DNA of 7,403 nucleotides from an uncultured Chloroflexota bacterium (GTDB taxonomy: Bacteria > Chloroflexota > Anaerolineae > Aggregatilineales > Phototrophicaceae): NCBI GenBank assembly GCA_903904765.1, contig CAIVEA010000098.1, forward strand, positions 1 through 7,403, read 5' to 3'. Below the pieces are notes generated by a model. That model was not told where the DNA came from. It saw only the letters and a list, made by a program, of their open reading frames with translations, and ran no database searches. Of the stretch, positions 1-5,505 are shown in pieces. The position numbers were made by a program, and so were the translations under genes. The stretch's first letter is position 1. Each line of letters opens with the position of its first letter.

Positions 1-47
1 TCATCCCCCGTCCCCTTCTCCCTCAAGGCGAAGGGGACGGGGGATGA
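1..47. repeat. Palindromic dispersed repeat, copy A
   Basis: Bases 1-21 and 27-47 are inverted copies around a 5-base loop (ctcaa at 22-26). Of 21 possible pairs 20 match; the only mismatch is T19 against C29, the third pair from the loop. The core CCTTCtCC-loop-GGcGAAGG recurs at 1464-1486 and 3634-3656. The hairpin lies 29 nt past the stop codon of the DUF4230 gene, so it could stop minus-strand transcription, although no T-run follows it. The element may extend beyond the left window edge. Confidence 0.8.
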
Positions 48-76
48 TGTGATTGCCCGTATTTCCGAATGTACTC

Positions 77-907
77 TTATTTCTTCACCCACGCATTGGC
101 AGTCGCATCGAACGACCACGAAGCCGGAACTTCCGGTTGGCAGGAAATCGGATACACGTTATCGGGCGGGGCGAACTCAATCACAACCTTGCTGGTAGTG
201 AATTGCGTCATCAAATCGCGCAGCGCCAACCGCGCTTCACGCTCAGCACGTTTGAGCAGACCGCCCTCGATGGCATCATCCCGGAATTCGGTGATGGCGA
301 TATAGCTTGCCAGCGCCTGCGCCCCGATTACATCCTGCGAACAGGCTGTGAAGGTGACGTTGTACTGTTGAATCTGGTCAATGTGGCAACTGGTCAAGCG
401 CGGCGCGGGAACGGTGACGGTGTAGGTATCTGTAAGCGCATCATAGACCACGCTCTGCTCATTTAAGTCCGCCAGATTCACGCCGGCTTCTATCGTACCT
501 GTCGCCACATGATCGGCAGAATAGCCGCAAGCGTTCGCCGCACCTTGCTGCACACCGATCAAAATACCGGATTTCGCCAGTTGTGCGCTGGCTGTCACCA
601 GTTCGGCCTTCGGCAGGATTTCGCGCACAATCGTCTGACTGCTCATGACGCTGGCGGTGATGCGCTGTGAAAAAATGCTCTGGATGCCACCGAAGATACC
701 GTTGATCGAAGTGAGTCCCAGCAGCACTGCCAGCACAAGGGGGATGAAGATCATCAACGAACAACCAAGCATGCCGATCACACCCCACGCGCAACCCGAA
801 AGCCCTTGCTTGGGGGATGTTGGTGTATGATTAACGTCATCATGCGAAACTGGGGTGATCGAAGAAACCGGACGACCTTCCGGCAACGAATTGGGTGGTT
901 GAGACAT
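77..907 (-). CDS. DUF4230 family single-pass membrane protein
   Basis: This 276-residue protein has a polar, proline-rich cytoplasmic N-terminus (about 1-37), one hydrophobic membrane segment (about 40-66) and a roughly 200-residue domain that should lie outside the membrane. The domain resembles DUF4230: a region with ATGTIEAGVNLADL (135-148), then TVTVPAPRLTSCHID (163-177), then an amphipathic Ala/Arg/Glu-rich helix (about 216-236), then a final beta strand, VVIEF (241-245). The family has no established biochemical role. Four cysteines (127, 174, 189, 256) lie in the outer part, enough for two disulfides. The ATG start at 907 is supported by GAGG at 915-918, seven nt upstream. The gene is transcribed away from a thiol-oxidoreductase-like gene. 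Family assignment is by pattern recall, not by a search. Confidence 0.82.
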   Translation of the reverse strand: MSQPPNSLPEGRPVSSITPVSHDDVNHTPTSPKQGLSGCAWGVIGMLGCSLMIFIPLVLAVLLGLTSINGIFGGIQSIFSQRITASVMSSQTIVREILPKAELVTASAQLAKSGILIGVQQGAANACGYSADHVATGTIEAGVNLADLNEQSVVYDALTDTYTVTVPAPRLTSCHIDQIQQYNVTFTACSQDVIGAQALASYIAITEFRDDAIEGGLLKRAEREARLALRDLMTQFTTSKVVIEFAPPDNVYPISCQPEVPASWSFDATANAWVKK

Positions 908-950
908 TCTCTTACCTCGAAGTGTAATTTTTCAAATCCCACTTATCATC

Positions 951-981
951 ATAATACGATATGCTACTCCAAAAGTTGTAA
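951..981 (-). promoter_or_regulatory. Candidate promoter for the DUF4230 gene
   Basis: In the AT-rich divergent spacer the minus strand reads TATTAT (951-956) as a possible -10 and TTACAA (976-981) as a weak -35, 19 bp apart. The spacing is longer than ideal and the -35 is poor. The spacer (908-1004) must also hold the promoter of the plus-strand gene, for which I found no clear boxes. Confidence 0.3.
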
Positions 982-1004
982 GATTGTGTGAATATGAAAG
1001 AGAA

Positions 1005-1403
1005 ATGGCGCGACACAAGATGGTCACAGCAATTTATGATGGTCAGTGCGTGATCTGCCGCCAGAGCAAACGGCTGATCGAGGCGCTTGACTGGCGGCGG
1101 CGGGTGACGTTTCTCGATCTGCACCGCTGGGACGACGTACAACGCCTCGTCCCGACGCTGGATTACCCGACAGCGATGGGGCAGATGCACGTCCTCGCGC
1201 CGGATGGATTGTACGGTGGGTTCACCGCCACGCGCCGCGCCCTGAAAGAACTCCCGTTGGGCTATCCGGTGTGGTTGGCGCTGCGCCTGCCGGGAATGGC
1301 ATGGCTGGGCGAACGGGTCTATCGCTTCATCGCCCGCCACCGCTACCGCATCAACCGCTGGTTCGGCGTGCCCGTGTGCGAGGATGGCGTGTGCAAGGTG
1401 TGA
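1005..1403 (+). CDS. DCC-family (DUF393) thiol-disulfide oxidoreductase-like protein
   Basis: This small protein (132 residues from the ATG at 1005) begins with the DCC signature, IYDGQCVICRQ, which places D12, C15 and C18 in a YDGxCxxC motif after the first beta strand. The family has a thioredoxin-like fold and is usually predicted to handle dithiol/disulfide exchange; substrates are mostly unknown. The middle (TFLDLHRWDD, and the MHVLAPDGLYGGFTATRRAL region) matches the usual DUF393 pattern of a second strand and an 'x-G-x-x-A' helix. A second cysteine pair, C125 and C130 (CEDGVC), sits at the C-terminus. There is no signal peptide, so it is probably cytoplasmic. The start is uncertain: TTG 984, ATG 1005 and ATG 1020 are in frame, and none has a well-spaced ribosome site; 1005 follows the purine-rich GAAAGAGAA. 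It is divergent from the DUF4230 gene. Confidence 0.85.
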   Translation: MARHKMVTAIYDGQCVICRQSKRLIEALDWRRRVTFLDLHRWDDVQRLVPTLDYPTAMGQMHVLAPDGLYGGFTATRRALKELPLGYPVWLALRLPGMAWLGERVYRFIARHRYRINRWFGVPVCEDGVCKV

Positions 1404-1501
1404 AACCCTCACCTCTTTCCCTTTTCAGCGGTAGATTTTTGGGGATCAGGGATGCATCTTTCGCCCTTCGCCATGAGGGAGAAGGGAAGGGGATGAGGGT
1501 T
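1404..1501. repeat. Palindromic dispersed repeat, copy B, between convergent genes
   Basis: The outer arms 1404-1423 and 1482-1501 are inverted copies with 18 of 20 positions matching. Inside the right part is a hairpin, CCCTTCGCC (1464-1472), loop atgag, GGAGAAGGG (1478-1486), with one G-A mismatch at the third pair from the loop. The segment 1463-1501, read on the minus strand, is nearly identical to copy C at 3619-3656. The element starts one base after the DCC gene's stop codon and its last two bases are part of the stop codon of the GntR gene, so it fills the intergenic space and could act as a two-way terminator. Confidence 0.78.
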
Positions 1502-2153
1502 ATTCGTTCAGCAGCGGCAGCAACGTGGTCAGATTATCGCGGATCAGGTAGGCCAGCAGCGCGGCGGCATTCTCGCCGTCACCCTTCTCGATCAGCGTCA
1601 CCAGTTTTTCGTACAGCAGCAGGCGCGTTTCCTGTGCGCGTTGTGTGCGCGGGGAGCGCATCTGGCGCGTGATTTCCAGCAGATTCACGCGGTTACGCAG
1701 GCTTGCCAGCAGTTCAGTCGTTTGTGGGCGTTCGCTCAATTCCGCAATTCGCGCATGAAACTCAAAAATAGCGATCTCCGCGCCCTGCAAATCGCCCGTC
1801 ATGGAGTGTAAATGCGCCTGCTGAATGCTGCGCCGCAGGGAGGCTAAGTCGCGCTGCTTCGCGCCCGCCAACATCCATTGCAGCGCCAATCCCTCGACGG
1901 CAGACCACAGCGCGTACAACTCCTCGGCCTCCGCCCGCCTGAACTCGCGCACATAGACACCGTGCCGCGCATGTTTGACCACCCATCCCTGCCCTTCCAG
2001 CAGGCGTAAAGCATCGCGCACGGTGTTCTGGCTGACGGCGAGATGATGGGACAGCGTGAGTTCGACCAACCGATCCCCACTCACATACAGGCCGCCGCGA
2101 ATCCGGTCACGAATGAGCGAGGCCACCTGTTCAGCGAGGGTTGCGGAGGACAT
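1500..2153 (-). CDS. GntR family transcriptional regulator, FadR/FCD type
   Basis: From the ATG at 2153 the protein has 217 residues, a normal FadR-type length. Residues 4-70 form the winged helix: TLAEQVASLIRDRIRGG, then GDRLVELTLSHHLAVSQNTV, RDALRLLEGQGWV and the wing HARHGVYVREF. Residues 75-210 are an all-helical FCD ligand-binding domain (EELYALWSAVEGLAL, EFHARIAEL, GDGENAAALLAYLI). Of the three histidines that bind metal in many FCD proteins only H133 is visible; Y181 and the RDN segment near 205-207 occupy the other places, so a metal-free effector pocket is likely (inference). The ATG at 2153 lies 13 nt after the kinase stop, with a weak GGAAA 8 nt upstream. An in-frame ATG at 2180 would overlap the kinase by 14 bp and has no ribosome site. 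It is probably co-transcribed with the kinase. The regulated genes cannot be read from the sequence. Confidence 0.9.
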   Translation of the reverse strand: MSSATLAEQVASLIRDRIRGGLYVSGDRLVELTLSHHLAVSQNTVRDALRLLEGQGWVVKHARHGVYVREFRRAEAEELYALWSAVEGLALQWMLAGAKQRDLASLRRSIQQAHLHSMTGDLQGAEIAIFEFHARIAELSERPQTTELLASLRNRVNLLEITRQMRSPRTQRAQETRLLLYEKLVTLIEKGDGENAAALLAYLIRDNLTTLLPLLNE

Positions 2154-2166
2154 GCGCGGTTTCCGG

Positions 2167-3507
2167 CTACACCAGCCCATCCGCAGGCGGGCGGGCGGCG
2201 CTCACGGTGGGGGTGGGGCGTTCTCCCACAGGCGCAATTGCTGCGCCGGGGGTCACTTCCACCTGCTGCGGAATCAAGGTTTCGCGCCCCGTCTGGCTGG
2301 TCGCGTCCAGCGTGGGCAGCGCAAGGCTGGTCGTATTATCCACCGTACCGATAGCGGAAGGCGTGGGGGAGACATCTAGTTCGGTGCGCCCGTTCAAACT
2401 GGTCAAAATAATGATCGCAGTAATCACGATTACAGCCAGCACACCGCAACCGAGCAACCCGCCGAGCGCGGCACTCATCCACACATTGCCACCCGAACGG
2501 CGCTTGCGGCGCGGGTACACGGGCGCATAGCCAGTCGGCGCGGGAGACGGTGTGGGCGGCGCATAAGCCGGGGCGCTATAGACCGGCGCGGCAGCGGGCG
2601 CGGGCTGTACGAGAGATTGCTGCGGGAACTGCCGTTTGAAACCGGGCTGCGTATCGTGCATCGAAAGCACGGGCTTATTGGCGGCCATCTTCAGCGCGTC
2701 CGCCAGCTTGGTCGCCGTCGGATAACGGTCATCCGGCTTTTTACGCAAACTGCGGAGGATGACTTCTTCCACCGCCAGCGACAGCGCCGCATTGAATGTA
2801 CGCGGCGACGGCGGCGAAGCCGTCACCTGCATGACCGCCACACCATACGGTGTATCGGCCTCAAACGGGCGGCGGCCTGTACTCAATTCAAACAGCATCA
2901 CACCCAGCGCGTACAGGTCGCTGCGACCATCCAGCGCCAGCCCTTGTGCCTGTTCAGGACTCATATAGCTAGGCGTGCCGACCACACCCTGCGTGGTAAT
3001 GCTCTTGTTGCCCTGCTCACCCAGCACGCGGGCGATGCCGAAATCCGTCAGATACGCGCCACCGCCATCATCCATCAACACGTTGCTCGGCTTCAGGTCG
3101 CGGTGCAGCACGTTCTTCGTATGCGCGTAATCCAGCGCGGGAGCAATTTGCTCGATGATGTTGACGATGGTTTCGATGTCCAGCGCGCCGTTATCCAGCA
3201 GGTCATCCACCGAACCGCCCGCCATGTAGCGCATTACGATATACGGGCGGCCATTGTATTCACCGTAATCGTGGACGGGGACGATGTTGCGGTGTTCCAG
3301 TTTGGCGACAATCGCCACTTCCTGTTCAAACCGCTGGAGATAGGTATCATCGTTGACGTATTTTTCTGGCAGCACCTTCACAGCCACGACACGATTCATC
3401 GAAACCTGCTGTGCGCGGTACACGGCAGCCATGCCGCCCCTGCCCACCACATCCAGCATTTCATAGCCGTTGATGGTTTTACCGATCAGGCTGTCGCTTT
3501 CGGTCAT
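2167..3507 (-). CDS. Transmembrane Ser/Thr protein kinase (PknB-like, no PASTA domains)
   Basis: The 446-residue protein starts at the ATG at 3507. A full Hanks-type kinase domain spans about 14-275: glycine loop GRGGMAAV (22-29), ATP-anchoring K44 in VAVK, helix-C E63, catalytic HRDLKPSN (135-142, D137), DFG (155-157), a Thr-bearing activation loop (T171, T172, T178) and SPE (183-185). R136 before D137 makes it an RD kinase, likely activated by loop phosphorylation. A Pro/Ala/Tyr-rich linker (about 288-333) leads to RRKRR (333-337) and one membrane helix (about 344-369). The outer tail of about 75 residues is Pro/Thr/Ser-rich low complexity with no recognisable sensor domain. The kinase faces the cytoplasm and should phosphorylate proteins on Ser/Thr. 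A longer frame back to 3681 reads through a dispersed repeat and the promoter, so it is rejected. GAGG at 3519-3522 sits 11 nt before the start, somewhat far. Confidence 0.95.
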   Translation of the reverse strand: MTESDSLIGKTINGYEMLDVVGRGGMAAVYRAQQVSMNRVVAVKVLPEKYVNDDTYLQRFEQEVAIVAKLEHRNIVPVHDYGEYNGRPYIVMRYMAGGSVDDLLDNGALDIETIVNIIEQIAPALDYAHTKNVLHRDLKPSNVLMDDGGGAYLTDFGIARVLGEQGNKSITTQGVVGTPSYMSPEQAQGLALDGRSDLYALGVMLFELSTGRRPFEADTPYGVAVMQVTASPPSPRTFNAALSLAVEEVILRSLRKKPDDRYPTATKLADALKMAANKPVLSMHDTQPGFKRQFPQQSLVQPAPAAAPVYSAPAYAPPTPSPAPTGYAPVYPRRKRRSGGNVWMSAALGGLLGCGVLAVIVITAIIILTSLNGRTELDVSPTPSAIGTVDNTTSLALPTLDATSQTGRETLIPQQVEVTPGAAIAPVGERPTPTVSAARPPADGLV

Positions 3508-3567
3508 ATTTGGGGTGTCCTCGCAGCCTTGTCCTTGTGGACAATCCTCGTCTGGCGCACACGTTCC

Positions 3568-3596
3568 ATTATACGATAGCCCATGCCGCCCCACAA
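3568..3596 (-). promoter_or_regulatory. Sigma-70-type promoter of the kinase-GntR operon
   Basis: On the minus strand a consensus -10 TATAAT (3568-3573) lies exactly 17 bp from TTGTGG (3591-3596), which keeps the TTG of the -35 consensus. Transcription would begin near 3560 and leave a leader of about 54 nt before the kinase ATG at 3507. This position also argues against any kinase start upstream of it. Confidence 0.62.
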
Positions 3597-3618
3597 AGCC
3601 GAAATGCATTTTAATGCC

Positions 3619-3657
3619 AACCCTCATCCCCACCCCTTCTCCCTCATGGCGAAGGGA
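3619..3657 (+). repeat. Palindromic dispersed repeat, copy C
   Basis: The segment 3619-3656 matches copy B read in the opposite direction, with two differing bases in about 38. The hairpin is CCCTTCTCC (3634-3642), loop ctcat, GGCGAAGGG (3648-3656), again with a single T-C mismatch at the third pair from the loop. It has the same orientation as copy A. Confidence 0.78.
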
Positions 3658-3693
3658 GTCAGGCAAGCAGGCACAGGTCACACCGCTTGTCTC

Positions 3694-3728
3694 CCCTCGC
3701 CTAGCTGTATTCAGCGATTGGGAGAGGG
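3694..3728. repeat. Related hairpin of the same repeat family, copy D
   Basis: CCCTCGCC (3694-3701) pairs with GGAGAGGG (3721-3728), with one G-A mismatch at the third pair from the inner end, the same place as in the other three hairpins. The 19-base loop holds its own small stem, GCTG (3704-3707) with CAGC (3712-3715). Read on the minus strand it follows the same pattern as copies A and C (CCCTCtCC ... GGcGAGGG). It may be the other half of one composite element with copy C, since ACCCTC at 3620 and GAGGGT ending at 3729 would close it. Confidence 0.6.
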
Positions 3729-3783
3729 TGATTAGCCGAGAGAATTTACACTTGTGCGCCGTAGGCGTTCTATCGGCTAATCA
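3729..3783. promoter_or_regulatory. 11-bp perfect inverted repeat with nested hairpin, possible operator or leader structure
   Basis: TGATTAGCCGA (3729-3739) and TCGGCTAATCA (3773-3783) are exact reverse complements separated by 33 bases. The spacer holds a smaller stem, CGCC (3757-3760) with GGCG (3764-3767) around gta. It lies about 125 bp before the glycosidase start and just right of repeat copy D. It could bind a dimeric regulator, form a structured RNA, or mark the edge of an inserted repeat. No partner is evident. Confidence 0.45.
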
Positions 3784-3829
3784 GAGGGGTAAGGGCTGTG
3801 AGCTTACCGCCCCACAATGCCGAATACCG

Positions 3830-3858
3830 CTGACAGCAGTTCTGAATATACTGATAAC
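3830..3858 (+). promoter_or_regulatory. Candidate promoter for the glycosidase gene
   Basis: CTGACA (3830-3835) resembles a -35 box and lies 17 bp before GATAAC (3853-3858), which is preceded by the extended -10 dinucleotide TG-like context (acTGATAAC). An alternative -10, TATACT (3847-3852), has no good -35. If the first pair is right, transcription starts near 3865 and the frame start at 3817 cannot be used. Confidence 0.35.
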
Positions 3859-3890
3859 AAAGTGCGTTTCAAGACATCTAACGACTTTAC

Positions 3891-3897
3891 AGAGAGG
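3891..3897 (+). promoter_or_regulatory. Ribosome binding site deciding the glycosidase start
   Basis: AGAGAGG ends nine nt before the ATG at 3907. The nearer ATG at 3898 directly touches this purine run and so has no spacing, and the ATG at 3817 has nothing similar upstream. Confidence 0.6.
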
Positions 3898-3906
3898 ATG
3901 TGGAGA

Positions 3907-5448
3907 ATGGGTGGATCGAACGTCAAGCTCCAGTGGCCTACCGATGCGGGACAAGTCACAACACCTTTTAGCGCCACCAGCGGCAGCGTGAGCATCGCCG
4001 CGCCCGCTGGGGCAAGCGTAAAAGCGGCGGCAGATGGCAAGGTGATTCTCGTCAGCAGCAGCGTGGTCGAAATCCGAAGTGATAACATGGTGCTGGCCTA
4101 TAGCAACCTGCGTGCCGTGAAAGTGCAGGTCGGACAGAGCGTGAGTGCCGGCGCAGTCATCGCTGAATCGGCAGGGCCGGATAGTATCCAGTTGGCGGTG
4201 CTTCAGCCGCTTGACCCCGCCCCGATGCTGCCTGCCCCCGTTGTCAAGCCCATCCCGGACAACACCAAACCGGCAACGGGCGAAAAAGTCTATCTCACCC
4301 CCTCGCAAACCGGCCTCCGCATCCGCGAAACGCCGAAAGACGGTAAGGTGATCGGTCAGGCCAGCCCCGGCTCGATTCTGGAAGTCGTCGAACCGGTCAG
4401 TGATGCCAAAGCCAAGCTGGGCGTAAAAGATACATGGGTGAACATCCGCACCCTGAATGGCCTGACCGGATACTGCGCGGGCGAATTTTTGATGGTCTAT
4501 GACGGGCATCTGCCCAGCGGCAGCATCCTCGGCATGAACCTCGACCTGCACAACCGCTTGGGACACCCCACCCCCGAACGCATGACCGGAATCGGCTGGA
4601 TTCGCGTTAAATTCAACGTTTCGTACAACCCGGAGAACGGCACCTACGGCAATACGGATGTGGACGGCACATTCCGCCGCCTGAAGCCCTTCCTCGAACC
4701 GTATGTCCGCGCTGGCATCAAGGTGATGGTGGTGTTTACGCACCAGCTTTACGGTGAGGGTGCAGGTTATAACTGGCAGGCGATGGATACCGGACGCTGG
4801 AACGATCTCATCCCCAAATATGCTGATTTTGCGCGGCGGGCAGTGACGCTGCTCCAGAGCGCAGGGCTGGCACATTGCTATCAAATCTGGAACGAGCAGG
4901 ATACGCCACCCTCCATCGCCCGCGCTGCCGTCCCCATCGGCGCGAAGGACTATGCCAACATGCTCACGCAGACCATCCGCGCCATCCGCACGGTGGATAA
5001 AACCACACCGATCATCACGGGCGGGCATGTGGGCGGCCCCGGTTCGGGCGGCGCGTATGCCCGTACCACACTGGCGAACATGCCCGCCGATGTGCGCCCC
5101 GACGGAATCGCGTCCCACCCCTACGGGCGCGGCGTTGCAACCAACAAGTTCAGCCCGTTCGGTGCACTGGAAGAAGAAATTCAGCGTTACGCAGCGGTAT
5201 TGCCCGGTAAACCGGTCTGGTTCAGTGAGTGGGGCGTGCTGGATCGGCAGGGGGACATGAGCATCGTGAACGATGTGAACGTCTACGCCACCGGATTCAT
5301 GAACATCATCAAGAACCAGTTCCCCGGTCAGGTGGCTGCCGCCATCTGGTACGCATGGGCGGACGGCATGGATAACGGCTACGGGCTGGTGGATAGTGAC
5401 GACAAGCCCAAGCGCGGCTTAATCGAGAAGTTCCTCACATTGGGATAG
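3907..5448 (+). CDS. Multidomain clan GH-A glycosidase with degenerate M23-like and SH3 domains
   Basis: From the ATG at 3907 the protein has 513 residues in three parts. Residues about 17-104 follow the beta plan of M23/LytM peptidases (SIAAPAGASVKAAADGKVI, then a VKVQVGQSVSAGAVIAES turn), but the metal-binding His/Asp residues and the H-x-H motif are absent, so it is probably a non-catalytic binding or structural domain. Residues about 127-196 are a bacterial SH3 domain (GLRIRETPKDGKVIGQASPG, then WVNIRTLNGLTGYC). Residues about 207-513 are a TIM barrel of clan GH-A (GH39/GH5-like): acid/base E330 in IWNEQD, nucleophile E441 in WFSEWG, H404 in ASHPYG, W481 in IWYAWAD. The substrate is unknown. 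I see no signal peptide or membrane segment, which is odd for an SH3/M23-type protein. It is convergent with the GH36-like gene and divergent from the kinase operon. Confidence 0.85.
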   Translation: MGGSNVKLQWPTDAGQVTTPFSATSGSVSIAAPAGASVKAAADGKVILVSSSVVEIRSDNMVLAYSNLRAVKVQVGQSVSAGAVIAESAGPDSIQLAVLQPLDPAPMLPAPVVKPIPDNTKPATGEKVYLTPSQTGLRIRETPKDGKVIGQASPGSILEVVEPVSDAKAKLGVKDTWVNIRTLNGLTGYCAGEFLMVYDGHLPSGSILGMNLDLHNRLGHPTPERMTGIGWIRVKFNVSYNPENGTYGNTDVDGTFRRLKPFLEPYVRAGIKVMVVFTHQLYGEGAGYNWQAMDTGRWNDLIPKYADFARRAVTLLQSAGLAHCYQIWNEQDTPPSIARAAVPIGAKDYANMLTQTIRAIRTVDKTTPIITGGHVGGPGSGGAYARTTLANMPADVRPDGIASHPYGRGVATNKFSPFGALEEEIQRYAAVLPGKPVWFSEWGVLDRQGDMSIVNDVNVYATGFMNIIKNQFPGQVAAAIWYAWADGMDNGYGLVDSDDKPKRGLIEKFLTLG

Positions 5449-5467
5449 TTCATAAAGACCTGTGAAT

Positions 5468-5490
5468 CTGCCCCTCGCATGGAGGGGCAG
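5468..5490. terminator. Probable bidirectional terminator hairpin
   Basis: CTGCCCCTC (5468-5476) and GAGGGGCAG (5482-5490) form a perfect 9-bp stem with loop gcatg, between two converging genes (stop codons at 5448 and 5506). A weaker stem, GTGTT with AACAC (5493-5506), follows. Neither side has a strong T-run, so the call rests on the stem and the position. Confidence 0.6.
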
Positions 5491-5505
5491 GTGTGTTGTA
5501 AAACA

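Larger units (their letters stand above)
3508..3906. other. Divergent intergenic region between kinase and glycosidase genes
   Basis: This 399-bp stretch holds, from left to right, the kinase 5' leader, a sigma-70-like promoter on the minus strand, two hairpins of the dispersed repeat family, an 11-bp perfect inverted repeat with a nested hairpin, and a leader with a possible promoter and ribosome site for the glycosidase. Two reading frames enter it (minus strand to 3681, plus strand from 3817), but both lack supporting start signals, so I treat it as non-coding. Confidence 0.65.

Noticed and set aside
912..1412. 166-codon minus-strand frame over the DCC gene
   Set aside because: Low-complexity His/Ala/Arg translation opposite a gene with a clear YDGxCxxC motif.
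2167..2300. PASTA or other sensor domain at the kinase C-terminus
   Set aside because: The outer tail is only about 75 residues of Pro/Thr/Ser-rich sequence with no PASTA pattern.
2617..3579. 320-codon open frame antisense to the kinase
   Set aside because: Arg/His/Gln-rich with no domain, lying wholly opposite an unmistakable kinase domain.
3508..3681. 58-codon N-terminal extension of the kinase frame
   Set aside because: It reads through repeat copy C and the likely promoter (3568-3596), resembles no kinase N-terminus, and an ATG at 3507 sits directly before the kinase domain.
1..3728. CRISPR array formed by the repeated palindromes
   Set aside because: The copies are kilobases apart, in both orientations, with no regular spacers and no cas gene in the window.
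3817..3906. 30-codon upstream extension of the glycosidase frame
   Set aside because: It has no ribosome site and no domain signal, and overlaps the possible promoter; the ATG at 3907 has AGAGAGG at nine nt.
3781..5118. 445-codon open frame antisense to the glycosidase
   Set aside because: The translation is rich in His, Arg, Gly and Ala with no recognisable domain, and the opposite frame has clear SH3 and glycosidase motifs; it is a shadow of GC-rich coding bias.
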